Origin: Scleromatobacter humisilvae
GTDB lineage: Bacteria > Pseudomonadota > Gammaproteobacteria > Burkholderiales > Burkholderiaceae_C
Reading direction: 5' to 3'
Assembly (NCBI RefSeq): GCF_023231945.1
Contig: NZ_JAJLJH010000001.1
Location: 1,913,393 to 1,977,392, forward strand
Length of the DNA: 64,000 nucleotides
Each line of letters starts with the position of its first letter. Within the stretch, counting starts at the first letter, position 1. Below, in pieces: positions 34,090 through 42,948 of this stretch. Both the position numbers and the translations under genes were made by a program. Below the pieces are notes generated by a model. It had not been told where the DNA came from and did not search any database. It saw nothing but the letters and a program-made list of their open reading frames with translations.

Positions 34090-35203
34090 GGTGGCTGAAG
34101 GTCTGGAACCCGGCCATGCTCACCATCGCGTCGCGACGCGCGGTGATGTAGTCGGCGTCGATCATCTCGGCGACGAGTTCGGGCAACGTCGTCGTCGGCG
34201 TCCAGCCCAGCTTTTCCTTGGCCTTGGTCGGGTCGCCCAGCAGCGTCTCGACTTCGGTGGGACGGTAGTAGCGCGGGTCGACGCGCACGATGACCTGGCC
34301 CGGCTTGCACTTGGCCTTGTCGCCGGTGACGGTGTCGACGATGCCGACCTCGGCCTCGCCCTCGCCCTCGAAACGCACCGTGATGCCCAGGCGCTCGGCG
34401 GACATGCGCACGAAGTCGCGCACGCTGTACTGGACGCCGGTGGCGATGACGAAGTCCTCGGCCTGCTGCTGCTGCAGCATCAGCCACTGCATCTGCACGT
34501 AGTCACGCGCATGGCCCCAGTCGCGCAGCGCGCTCATGTTGCCCAGGTACAGGCAATCCTGCAGTCCCAGCGCGATGCGCGCGATGGCGCGCGTGATCTT
34601 GCGCGTGACGAAGGTCTCGCCGCGCAGCGGGCTCTCGTGGTTGAACAGCACGCCGTTGCAGGCGTAGATGCCGTAGGCCTCGCGGTAGTTGACCGTGATC
34701 CAGTAGGCGTAGAGCTTGGCGACGGCGTACGGGCTGCGCGGGTAGAACGGCGTCGTCTCCTTCTGCGGGATCTCCTGCACCAGGCCGTAGAGCTCCGACG
34801 TCGACGCCTGGTAGAAGCGCGTCTTCTTGCCGAGACCCAGCAGGCGGATCGCCTCGAGCAGGCGCAGCGCGCCGATGCCATCGGCGTTGGCCGTGTACTC
34901 GGGCTCCTCGAAGCTGACCGCCACGTGGCTCTGCGCCGCGAGGTTGTAGATCTCGTCCGGCTGCACCTTCTGCACGATGCGCGTCAGGTTGGTCGAATCG
35001 GTGAGGTCGCCGTAGTGCAGGACGAAGTCACGGTTGTTGACGTGCGGGTCCTGGTACAGGTGGTCGATGCGATCCGTGTTGAAGGACGACGCCCGTCGCT
35101 TGATGCCGTGCACCTCGTAGCCCTTCTTCAGAAGGAACTCCGCCAGATAGGCGCCGTCCTGGCCCGTGACGCCGGTGATGAGGGCTACTTTTTTATCGGT
35201 CAT
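34082..35203 (-). CDS. gmd: GDP-mannose 4,6-dehydratase
   Basis: First committed enzyme of GDP-L-fucose synthesis, 373 residues like E. coli Gmd. [15 protein letters not shown] (residues 11-25) binds [12 protein letters not shown] and [13 protein letters not shown] carry the catalytic residues, and [19 protein letters not shown] is a Gmd hallmark. Start 35203 ([11 protein letters not shown]) matches the usual length; an ATG 15 bases upstream is also possible and neither has a clear ribosome binding site. Substrate GDP-mannose comes from ManC. It lies 64 bases after comM on the same strand. Confidence 0.96.
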   Translation of the reverse strand: MTDKKVALITGVTGQDGAYLAEFLLKKGYEVHGIKRRASSFNTDRIDHLYQDPHVNNRDFVLHYGDLTDSTNLTRIVQKVQPDEIYNLAAQSHVAVSFEEPEYTANADGIGALRLLEAIRLLGLGKKTRFYQASTSELYGLVQEIPQKETTPFYPRSPYAVAKLYAYWITVNYREAYGIYACNGVLFNHESPLRGETFVTRKITRAIARIALGLQDCLYLGNMSALRDWGHARDYVQMQWLMLQQQQAEDFVIATGVQYSVRDFVRMSAERLGITVRFEGEGEAEVGIVDTVTGDKAKCKPGQVIVRVDPRYYRPTEVETLLGDPTKAKEKLGWTPTTTLPELVAEMIDADYITARRDAMVSMAGFQTFSHHE

Positions 35204-35267
35204 GGGTTGATTATCCATAAGTGACTGGCGGCAGACGCGCCCAGGATAGCCGCGAAACACGGCCATT

Positions 35268-36821
35268 TCACCCCCCGGGCAAGCCCCTGCGGTACTGCAC
35301 GGCCTCGGCCATGTGCGCCGCCTCGACGTCGGCCGCGCCCGCCAGGTCGGCCACCGTGCGCGCGATCTTGGCGACCCGGTGCAGGCTGCGCGCCGACCAA
35401 CCGAGCCGCTCGGCCACCTGCTCCAGCAGCGCGCGCGCCGCCTCGCCCAGCCGCAGGCCGGACTCGATCTGGGCGGCGCTGAGCAGCGCGTTGGGCATGC
35501 CCTGGCGCGCCAGCTGGCGCTCGCGCGCGCCCCGCACGCGCTCGGCCACCGTCGCCGACGACTCCTGCGCTGACGCCACGGCCTGCGGCGTCCCGGCCGC
35601 CGACGGCAGCAGTTCGGCCGGCCGCAGCGCCGGCACCTCGATCTGCATGTCGATGCGATCGAGCAACGGCCCCGACAGCCGCGCCTGGTAGCGCCGCACG
35701 GCCTCGGCGTGGCACAGGCACTGCCGGCCGCTGGCCGCGAACGCACCCAGCCAGCCGCACGGGCAGGGATTCATCGCGGCGACCAGCTGGAAGCGCGCCG
35801 GATACTGCGCCTGGTGCGCCGCGCGCGAGATCGTGATGTGGCCCGTCTCGAGCGGTTCGCGCAGGGCCTCGAGGGCGCTGCGGGGAAATTCGGGCAGCTC
35901 GTCGAGGAACAGCACCCCCGCGTGCGCGAGCGAGATCTCGCCCGGACGCGGCGGCGATCCGCCGCCCACCAGCGCCACCGCGCTGGCGCTGTGATGCGGC
36001 GCGCGCACCGGGCGCTGGCCGAAGCGGCGCACGTCCAGGCCCTGGGACGAGACGCTCAGGAGCGCCGCGCTGGACAAGGCTTCGGCCGGCGTCATCCGCG
36101 GCAGCAGCCCGGCGAGGCGGTCGGCGAGCATCGACTTGCCCGCGCCCGGCGGGCCGATCAGCAGCAGTCCGTGCGCGCCCGCGGCGGCAACCTCGAGCGC
36201 GCGGCGCGCGCCGGCCTGGCCCTTGACGTCCGCCAGGTCGGGCAACGGCGGCGCCGCCGCGGGCGGCTCGCGCGACGGGCCCGGCAGCTCCTGCGCGCCG
36301 TCGCCGGGCAGGAAGGCCTGGACGACGTCGCCGAGCGTGCGCGCCGAGCGGATGTCCACGCCCTCGACCCGCGCCGCCTCGGCCGCGCAGGCCGCCGGCA
36401 GCACGAGCCGGCGCGCGCAGCCGCTCTCGCGCACCGCCAGCGCGAGCGCCAGAGCGCCGCGCACGGGACGCAGCTCGCCCGCCAGCGAAAGCTCGCCCGC
36501 GAATTCGCAGCGCGCCAGGCGGGCGGCGTCCAGCAGGCCCTGGGCGGCCAGCACGCCGAGGGCGATCGGCAGGTCGAAGCGACCCGACTCCTTGGGCAGG
36601 TCGGCCGGTGCCAGGTTCACGGTCACTTTCTTGTTGTGCGGAAAGGCAAAGCCGCTCTGCGCGAGCGCGGCCCGCACGCGCTCGCGCGCCTCCTTGACCT
36701 CGGTGTCGGCGAGCCCGACCAGCGTGAAGCTGGGCAGGCCATTGGCCAGGTGGACTTCCACGACGACCTCGGGCGCGTGCAGGCCGACGAGGGCGCGGGT
36801 ATGGATGACGGCGAGGGACAT
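35268..36821 (-). CDS. comM: YifB/ComM family Mg-chelatase-like AAA+ ATPase
   Basis: Cytoplasmic AAA+ protein of 517 residues. The N-terminal domain (residues 1-170) has the ComM signature [19 protein letters not shown]; then Walker A GPPGAGKS, Walker [12 protein letters not shown] and a C-terminal domain with [12 protein letters not shown]. Homologues act as branch-migration helicases that help integrate single-stranded DNA during natural transformation. Start 36821 gives [13 protein letters not shown] as in relatives. It is divergent from the nitrogen genes that follow and unrelated to the EPS genes downstream. Confidence 0.94.
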   Translation of the reverse strand: MSLAVIHTRALVGLHAPEVVVEVHLANGLPSFTLVGLADTEVKEARERVRAALAQSGFAFPHNKKVTVNLAPADLPKESGRFDLPIALGVLAAQGLLDAARLARCEFAGELSLAGELRPVRGALALALAVRESGCARRLVLPAACAAEAARVEGVDIRSARTLGDVVQAFLPGDGAQELPGPSREPPAAAPPLPDLADVKGQAGARRALEVAAAGAHGLLLIGPPGAGKSMLADRLAGLLPRMTPAEALSSAALLSVSSQGLDVRRFGQRPVRAPHHSASAVALVGGGSPPRPGEISLAHAGVLFLDELPEFPRSALEALREPLETGHITISRAAHQAQYPARFQLVAAMNPCPCGWLGAFAASGRQCLCHAEAVRRYQARLSGPLLDRIDMQIEVPALRPAELLPSAAGTPQAVASAQESSATVAERVRGARERQLARQGMPNALLSAAQIESGLRLGEAARALLEQVAERLGWSARSLHRVAKIARTVADLAGAADVEAAHMAEAVQYRRGLPGG

Positions 36822-37090
36822 TCGAGAAGGCTTCCAGGACGACGAGGCGCCCGACCAGGCGCCGTTTTGAACAGGGGTCAGAGTCAAACCGTTCGCGGCA
36901 TGCCAATCCTGGCGCGCGAATTGCATGGCCCCATTTCGAAAATTGGCTTGCGACGGGCTCCAGCCCGCCAGCACAACCGGATTTCCATTCTGCGAGGCCC
37001 CCGCCAAACCGCCCCGCGCCCAATGCGGGGTTCGGCCGCCCTCCGCCGCGCCATCCAAGTGCGTGACCTCCGCGCCGACGTGGTTATTTC

Positions 37091-37105
37091 GCACCATGTT
37101 GGTGC
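37091..37105. promoter_or_regulatory. NtrC-type enhancer palindrome
   Basis: GCACC-ATGTT-GGTGC is a perfect inverted repeat matching the core of the NtrC site (TGCACC-N5-GGTGCA). Its centre is about 215 bases upstream of the sigma-54 promoter at 37299-37313, a workable distance for an enhancer that loops to the promoter. Only one such site stands out. Confidence 0.65.
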
Positions 37106-37298
37106 GGTCTTGTCGTCGCCGCGCCGGAATCGGATGCGGCCGCCGCCGTCTCGACGCCACTCGTCCGCACGATTCACCGACGCGATTCGCGCGCCGGCGC
37201 GCCGGCGAATTCCTCACTGCCGCGTCGATCCGCTTCTTCTAGCACCCCGCGCGGAAGGCCCGCGTCGCGCCGAGCGCGCCCCGACGAACTGGGCCGCG

Positions 37299-37313
37299 TG
37301 GCACGGAACCTGC
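37299..37313 (+). promoter_or_regulatory. Sigma-54 promoter of the porin-glnK-amtB genes
   Basis: TGGCACGGAACCTGC matches the -24/-12 consensus TGGCACG-N4-TTGC with one mismatch, and the essential GG (37300-37301) and GC (37312-37313) are exactly ten bases apart. It lies 65 bases before the porin start. With the NtrC-like site upstream and glnK and amtB downstream this is a nitrogen-limitation promoter. The sigma factor gene rpoN is at 58264-59823. Confidence 0.78.
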
Positions 37314-37377
37314 GTTGACGGTTGCGACGAAAAACAGATCCCACCCACCTTTGCCCACACCTTTTCGGAGAGACCAG

Positions 37378-38244
37378 ATGAAGAAAACCGCGCTTGCTGC
37401 CGTCGCCGTCCTCGCACTCGCCGCTGGCCCCACTATCGCATTCGCCGACGACGCCCCCGCGCCCGCCGCGGCCGCATCCGCGCCCGACGCCAGCCCGATC
37501 ACCTACAACATCGGCGTGGTGAGCGACTATCGCTACCGCGGCATCTCGCAGTCGAAGATGAAGCCGGCGCTGCAGGGCGGCATCGACTACGCCAACGGCC
37601 CGATCTATGTCGGCACCTGGGCGTCGACGATCCAGTGGGTCAAGGACGCCATGGTGGGCTACAACCGCGCCGGTGAAGCGGCCGCCGCGGCCAACGAGAC
37701 CACGTTCACGCCCGTGTCCGAGAAGGGCGCGCCGGTCGAATGGGACCTGTACGGCGGCACCAAGGGCGACATCATCAAGGACACGCTGTCGTACGACGTC
37801 GGCGTGCTGGCCTACGTCTACCTGGGCCAGAAGTTCCACGACATCCACCTGTCGAACCCGGACACCGGCGAGGTCTACGGCGCGCTGACGTACGGCGTGT
37901 TCACGGCCAAGGTTTCGGTCTCGGCCACGCCGCTGTTCGGCATCCCCAAGAGCAAGGGCAGCCAGTACTACGACCTGAGCGCCAATTTCGACCTCGGCTC
38001 GGGCTTCTCGCTGACGCCGGACGTCGCCTACCAGCACGTCGAGGGTTCGTACGCCAAGGACAACGGCCTGCCGAGCTATTCGTACGGCGCGTACTCGGCC
38101 ACGCTGGGCAAGGACTTCGGCAAGGGCGTGTCGGCGTCGCTGCAGGTCATCGCCACGGACGCCAAGAAGGCCGACTACGTCACCTCCAACGGCAGGTTCA
38201 CCGGCCGCACGACCGTCGTCGCGGGCGTGAAGTACTCGTTCTGA
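37378..38244 (+). CDS. TorF family putative porin
   Basis: Outer-membrane protein of 288 residues. Signal peptide MKKTALAAVAVLALAAGPTI cleaved after AFA, then an Ala/Pro-rich segment of about 17 residues. The TorF family start NIGVVSDYRYRGISQSK is clear, followed by alternating strand-like sequence with GTWAS and the C-terminal Phe of KYSF. Start 37378 follows GGAGAG. It is the first gene under the sigma-54 promoter and precedes glnK by 95 bases, so it may help nitrogen compounds cross the outer membrane. Substrate is not known. Confidence 0.88.
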   Translation: MKKTALAAVAVLALAAGPTIAFADDAPAPAAAASAPDASPITYNIGVVSDYRYRGISQSKMKPALQGGIDYANGPIYVGTWASTIQWVKDAMVGYNRAGEAAAAANETTFTPVSEKGAPVEWDLYGGTKGDIIKDTLSYDVGVLAYVYLGQKFHDIHLSNPDTGEVYGALTYGVFTAKVSVSATPLFGIPKSKGSQYYDLSANFDLGSGFSLTPDVAYQHVEGSYAKDNGLPSYSYGAYSATLGKDFGKGVSASLQVIATDAKKADYVTSNGRFTGRTTVVAGVKYSF

Positions 38245-38265
38245 GCACCGCCTGATTCTCGTGGG

Positions 38266-38291
38266 CCCGGGGCGACCCGGGTCGTTTTGTT
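38266..38291 (+). terminator. Hairpin with T-rich tail between porin and glnK
   Basis: CCCGGG-GCGA-CCCGGG is a perfect six-pair stem with a tetraloop followed by TCGTTTTGTT. It has the form of a weak intrinsic terminator or attenuator. It could lower glnK-amtB expression relative to the porin. No separate promoter was found in the 48 bases before glnK, so read-through is expected. Confidence 0.55.
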
Positions 38292-38327
38292 CGACAAGAA
38301 GCGGGCGCGAGCGCTCCCGCAAGCTGA

Positions 38328-38678
<351 letters not shown>

Positions 38679-38756
38679 GCGGCGCGCCCGGGCTCCAGAC
38701 GATTCCCGCACGTTCCAAAACGCCACACGGTTCCAACTCCTGAAAGCCTTGCAACC

Positions 38757-40298
38757 ATGAGAAAGCTTCTCGCTTCCCTCGCCCTCGGACTCGCCGTCCT
38801 CGGGTTCTCCGCGACATCGTTCGCGGCAGACGACGCGGCCTCCGCGGCTTCTGCCCCGGCCGTCGCGACGGCCGCCGCCAGCGCGCCCGCCGCGGACGCC
38901 TCGGCCCCGGCCGCCGCCGCTCCCGCGTCCGCCGCGGCATCGACGCCGACGATCGTCGAGACCGTCAACAAGGGCGACGTGTCCTGGATGCTCGTGTCCA
39001 CCGCGCTCGTCATCATGATGTCGATCCCGGCCCTGGCGCTGTTCTACGGCGGCCTGGTGCGCAGCAAGAACATGCTGTCCGTGCTGATGCAGGTCTTCGT
39101 CACGTTCTCGCTGATCGTCGTGCTGTGGGCCATCTACGGCTACAGCTTCACGTTCACGCAGGGCAGCGGCTGGTCGTCGCCGTTCTTCGGCGGCACCTCG
39201 CGCGTGTTCCTGAAGGACACCTTCGACGTCATGAAGGGCTCGTTCTCGAACGCGGCGACCTTCAGCAAGGGCGTCGTGCTGCCGGAGCTGGTCTACGTCG
39301 TGTTCCAGGCGACCTTCGCGGCCATCACGTGCTGCCTGATCGTCGGCTCGTTCGCCGAGCGCATGAAGTTCTCCGCCGTGCTCGCCTTCATGGTGCTGTG
39401 GTTCACCTTCAGCTACATCCCGATCGCGCACATGGTCTGGTTCTGGCAAGGTCCGGACGCCTACACCAGCAAGGACGTCGTCGACGCGCAGAACGCCACC
39501 GCCGGCCTGATCTGGCAATGGGGCGCGCTGGACTTCGCCGGCGGCACCGTCGTGCACATCAACGCCGCCGTCGCCGGCCTGGTGGGCGCGTTCATGATCG
39601 GCAAGCGCATCGGCTACGGCAAGGAATCCTTCACGCCGCACTCGACGACGCTGACGATGGTCGGCGCCGCCCTGCTGTGGGTGGGCTGGTTCGGCTTCAA
39701 CGCAGGCTCGGCCCTGGAAGCCAACGGCACCGCTGCGCTGGCGTTCGTCAACACCTTCACCGCCACCGCCGCCGCGGTGCTGGCCTGGTGCATCGGCGAA
39801 GGCCTGATGAAGGGCAAGGCCTCGATGCTGGGCGCCGCCTCGGGTGCCGTCGCCGGCCTCGTCGCGATCACCCCCGCCGCCGGCAACGTCGGCCTGATGG
39901 GCGCGATCGTCCTGGGCTTCATCGCGGGCTTCGCCGGCCTGTGGGGCGTCCATGGCCTGAAGAAGCTGCTGGGCGCGGACGACACGCTGGACGTGTTCGG
40001 CGTGCACGGCGTCTGCGGCATCGTCGGCGCGCTGCTGACCGGCATCCTGAACAACCAGTCGCTGGGCGGCCCGGGCATGGTCACGGACTGGGTCTCGATG
40101 ACGCAGGGCTCCAACGGCATGTGGGCGCAGTTCGTCATCCAGCTCAAGGGCGTGTGCGTGACCATCGCCTGGTCGGGCGTGGTCTCGGTGATCGCCTACA
40201 AGCTGGTCGACATGACCATCGGCCTGCGCGTCAGCGAGGACGACGAGCGCGAAGGCCTCGACATCACGTCGCACGGCGAAACCGCATACAGCAAGTAA
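38757..40298 (+). CDS. amtB: Ammonium transporter
   Basis: Ammonium channel of 513 residues with eleven helices. It has a cleavable signal peptide (MRKLLASLALGLAVLGFSAT, cleavage after SFA) and then about 40 residues of Ala, Ser and Pro before the first core helix. The Amt features are all there: ALFYGGLVRSKNMLS, the twin histidines in GGTVVHINAAVAG and VFGVHGVCGIVG, and the phenylalanine gate region. GlnK would plug its cytoplasmic face. Expression is expected under nitrogen limitation through the sigma-54 promoter upstream of the porin. A strong terminator follows at 40351-40379. Confidence 0.96.
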   Translation: MRKLLASLALGLAVLGFSATSFAADDAASAASAPAVATAAASAPAADASAPAAAAPASAAASTPTIVETVNKGDVSWMLVSTALVIMMSIPALALFYGGLVRSKNMLSVLMQVFVTFSLIVVLWAIYGYSFTFTQGSGWSSPFFGGTSRVFLKDTFDVMKGSFSNAATFSKGVVLPELVYVVFQATFAAITCCLIVGSFAERMKFSAVLAFMVLWFTFSYIPIAHMVWFWQGPDAYTSKDVVDAQNATAGLIWQWGALDFAGGTVVHINAAVAGLVGAFMIGKRIGYGKESFTPHSTTLTMVGAALLWVGWFGFNAGSALEANGTAALAFVNTFTATAAAVLAWCIGEGLMKGKASMLGAASGAVAGLVAITPAAGNVGLMGAIVLGFIAGFAGLWGVHGLKKLLGADDTLDVFGVHGVCGIVGALLTGILNNQSLGGPGMVTDWVSMTQGSNGMWAQFVIQLKGVCVTIAWSGVVSVIAYKLVDMTIGLRVSEDDEREGLDITSHGETAYSK

Positions 40299-40350
40299 GT
40301 TTCCGAGAGCGGTCGCCGCGGTTCGCCGCGGCAGGCTGCAGAGAGAGCTT

Positions 40351-40379
40351 GGGGCTGCCCGCGAGGGCGGCCCCTTTTT
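40351..40379 (+). terminator. Intrinsic terminator after amtB
   Basis: GGGGCTGCCC-GCGA-GGGCGGCCCC forms a ten-position stem (one T-G pair) followed by five T. It lies 52 bases after the amtB stop and cleanly ends the nitrogen operon. Confidence 0.88.
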
Positions 40380-40484
40380 CATTTCGGCCAAGGGACGTCG
40401 AGATCGGCGGCGGTCCACAATGTCCGACAATCCGACCTGCGCGCCCTCTCACGACCCGCCATCGGCCACAACGAAACCTGACGC

Positions 40485-41534
40485 ATGAAGCATCTACCCG
40501 CCCTGGACGGGATCCGCGCGGCCGCCATCCTGATCGTCATGATCAGCCACATTGTCACGCCCCTCGTGCCTGGCGGCTTCGGCGTGACGCTGTTCTTCTT
40601 CGTCTCGGGTTTCATCATCACGCGGATGATGCTGTCGCAGTCGTTCGGCGGCGGCCACCTCAAGGCGTTCTACGTGCGCCGCGTCTTCCGTCTGGCGCCG
40701 GCGTTGATGGTCTTCCTGCTGGTGTCGGGCATCGTGATGAGCAGCCTGGGCGATCCGATCCCCGCGCGCGACTTCGTGGCCACGCTCTGCTACTACGCGA
40801 ATTACCACCAGTTCACCAATTTCGGCCATGTGCTGTCGCCTCTGGTCATCACCTGGTCGCTGGCGGTCGAGGAACATTTCTATTTCATCTTCCCGGTTCT
40901 GCTGATCCTGACCCGACGCCGTCTCGTCACCGCCCTGACCTCGACCATTCTCGCAATCCTCGTGTGGCGGCTCGTGCTGGTCTACGGATTCCACGCGCCG
41001 ACCGCGCGCACCTACGTCGCCACCGACACGCGGCTGGATTCGATCGCGTTCGGCTGCCTGTTGTCGGTGATGATCGACGTCAGGCACCGGCTCCTGCCCG
41101 CGCTGGCGAGCCGGGGCGCGCTGTGGGCCTCGGGGATCCTGCTGCTGCTGTCGTTCGCCATCCGCCGTGACGATTTCCGCGAGACCTTCCGCTATACGCT
41201 GCACGGCCTCGCACTCATGCCGATCTTCTGCAAGCTGTTCTGGCAAGAGGCGCCGTTGCAGCCGCTGCGGGCCATCCTGGAATCGGCCGTCGCTCGATAT
41301 GTCGGAAACGTCAGCTACTCGCTCTACCTGTATCACTTCCTTGCCCTGTCGGTGGCCACGGCGCTGCTTCCCGATGGCGCCTTCATGAAGGCGTGCACCT
41401 TCGTCAGCGCGTTCGCCCTGGCGAGCGTGTCCTATTACCTGGTCGAGAATCCCGTCCGGCGTCTCGGATCCCGCCTGGCCCGATCGATGGAAGCCGCGAC
41501 GGCGCCGCCGGCCGGCGCGATCGAAAGACCCTGA
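40485..41534 (+). CDS. Acyltransferase 3 family membrane protein
   Basis: Inner-membrane acyltransferase of 349 residues with about ten helices. The N-terminus is LPALDGIRAAAILIVMISHI with the conserved histidine, then TLFFFVSGFIITRMM and VRRVFRLAPALMVFLL; ITWSLAVEEHFYFIFPVLL is the classic central motif with the VEEHFY stretch; VSYSLYLYHFLALSVA lies near the C-terminus. It probably acylates a surface sugar. It stands after the amtB terminator and before gshA. Confidence 0.9.
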   Translation: MKHLPALDGIRAAAILIVMISHIVTPLVPGGFGVTLFFFVSGFIITRMMLSQSFGGGHLKAFYVRRVFRLAPALMVFLLVSGIVMSSLGDPIPARDFVATLCYYANYHQFTNFGHVLSPLVITWSLAVEEHFYFIFPVLLILTRRRLVTALTSTILAILVWRLVLVYGFHAPTARTYVATDTRLDSIAFGCLLSVMIDVRHRLLPALASRGALWASGILLLLSFAIRRDDFRETFRYTLHGLALMPIFCKLFWQEAPLQPLRAILESAVARYVGNVSYSLYLYHFLALSVATALLPDGAFMKACTFVSAFALASVSYYLVENPVRRLGSRLARSMEAATAPPAGAIERP

Positions 41535-41614
41535 AATGACGATGGCGGCTCGCGGTGCATTGCATTTCGGCCGATCGCCCGCATGTGGAGCCGCAGCCCG
41601 CTCCTAGAATCGAA

Positions 41615-41620
41615 CCTTCC
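41615..41620 (+). promoter_or_regulatory. Candidate -10 element for gshA
   Basis: TAGAAT 20 bases before the gshA ATG, of the same form as elements before argS and lptA in this window. No good -35 hexamer is seen at the right distance. Confidence 0.3.
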
Positions 41621-41639
41621 CCTTCAAGGACCACCCGTC

Positions 41640-42935
41640 ATGGTTCCCCATCTCGTCACCGCGTTGACCGGCCCGATCAACGAACTCGAGCAGCGCGTGC
41701 TCGAATCGATGCCTGCGATCGAGCGCTGGTTCCGCCTCGAATGGATGGAGCACACGCCGCCGTTCTACACCTCGGTCGACATCCGCAACGCCGGCTACAA
41801 GCTGGCGCCGGTCGACACCAACCTGTTCCCGGGCGGCTTCAACAACCTCACCGAGCCGATGCTGCCGCTGGCCATCCAGGCGGCGATGGCGGCGATCGAG
41901 AAGATCTGCCCCGAGGCCAAGAACCTGCTGCTGATCCCAGAGAACCACACGCGCAACTCGTTCTACCTGACCAACGTCAAGCAGCTGGTGCGCATCTTCT
42001 CCAGCGCCGGCCTCAACGTGCGCCTGGGCTCGCTCGATCCGGCCATCACCGAGCCGACCGAGCTGCAGCTGCCCGACGGCAGCTCGCTCACCTACGAGCC
42101 GCTGGTGCGCTCGCCGCGCCGCCTGGGCCTGAAGGATTTCGATCCCTGCACGGTGCTGCTGAACAACGACCTGTCGAGCGGCCTGCCCAAGATCCTCGAG
42201 AACCTCAACGAGCAGTACCTGCTGCCGCCGCTGCACGCCGGCTGGGCGGTGCGCCGCAAGACGAACCACTTCCACAGCTACGAGGAAGTTGCCAAGAAAT
42301 TCGCCAAGCTGCTGGGCATGGATCCCTGGCTGATCAACCCGATGTACTCGCACTGCGGCCAGGTCGACTGGACCGAGGGCACGGGCCTCGACTGCGTGCA
42401 GACCAACGTCGACGCGCTGCTCACCAAGATCCGCCGCAAGCACAAGGAATACGGCATCAACGAGAAGCCCTTCGTCGTGGTCAAGGCCGACAACGGCACC
42501 TACGGGATGGGCGTGATGACCGTGCGCGACGCCAAGGAGCTCGACGAGGTCAACCGGCGCACGCGCAACAAGATGGACGTGGTCAAGGACGGCCAGCAGG
42601 TCACCGAGGTCATCATCCAGGAGGGCGTGCCCACCTACGAGCGCGTCAACGAGGCGGTGGCCGAGCCGGTGGTCTACATGATCGACCGCTACGTCGTCGG
42701 CGGCTTCTACCGCATGCACGCCGAACGAGGCATCGACGAGAACCTGAACGCGCCCGGCGCGAGCTTCGTTCCGCTGGCCTTCGCCGAGAGCTCGCACCTG
42801 CCCAGGCCGGGCGAGAAGCCGGGCGTGAGCGCCCCCAACCGGTTCTACATGTACGGCGTCATCGGGCGGCTCGCCATGCTGGCCGCGTCGTACGAGCTCG
42901 AGGCGACGGACCCCGAGGCCGAAGTCTACGAGTGA
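41640..42935 (+). CDS. gshA: Glutamate-cysteine ligase (proteobacterial ATP-grasp-like type)
   Basis: Cytoplasmic enzyme of 431 residues that makes gamma-glutamylcysteine, the first step of glutathione synthesis. It belongs to the TIGR02049-type ligases found in beta- and some gammaproteobacteria: VDIRNAGYKLAPVDTNLFPG near the N-terminus, NHTRNSFYL, and FVVVKADNGTYGMGVMTV, which resembles an ATP-binding loop. Start 41640 has AAGGA 9 bases upstream; a start 57 bases earlier would overlap the promoter-like element. Usually gshB follows in Burkholderiales, but here a convergent glycosyltransferase does. Confidence 0.93.
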   Translation: MVPHLVTALTGPINELEQRVLESMPAIERWFRLEWMEHTPPFYTSVDIRNAGYKLAPVDTNLFPGGFNNLTEPMLPLAIQAAMAAIEKICPEAKNLLLIPENHTRNSFYLTNVKQLVRIFSSAGLNVRLGSLDPAITEPTELQLPDGSSLTYEPLVRSPRRLGLKDFDPCTVLLNNDLSSGLPKILENLNEQYLLPPLHAGWAVRRKTNHFHSYEEVAKKFAKLLGMDPWLINPMYSHCGQVDWTEGTGLDCVQTNVDALLTKIRRKHKEYGINEKPFVVVKADNGTYGMGVMTVRDAKELDEVNRRTRNKMDVVKDGQQVTEVIIQEGVPTYERVNEAVAEPVVYMIDRYVVGGFYRMHAERGIDENLNAPGASFVPLAFAESSHLPRPGEKPGVSAPNRFYMYGVIGRLAMLAASYELEATDPEAEVYE

Positions 42936-42948
42936 GGCGTCGCGTGCC

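Larger units (their letters stand above)
36822..37377. other. 556-base intergenic region between comM and the nitrogen-regulated operon
   Basis: No gene is supported here. The region carries an NtrC-like palindrome and a sigma-54 promoter listed as separate features, both serving the plus-strand porin-glnK-amtB genes. The short hairpin CCCCGC-N7-GCGGGG around 37014-37032 has no T run and no gene to terminate. The stretch next to comM (36850-37000) shows nothing recognised. Confidence 0.6.

Noticed and set aside
36868..36886. The string GGGGTCAGAGTCAAA as the edge of a transposon-associated repeat
   Set aside because: It resembles flanks seen near small transposases, but it is short, single, and no transposase or inverted partner is nearby.
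37014..37032. Short hairpin CCCCGC-N7-GCGGGG as a terminator
   Set aside because: There is no T run and no gene ends here; comM points away from it.
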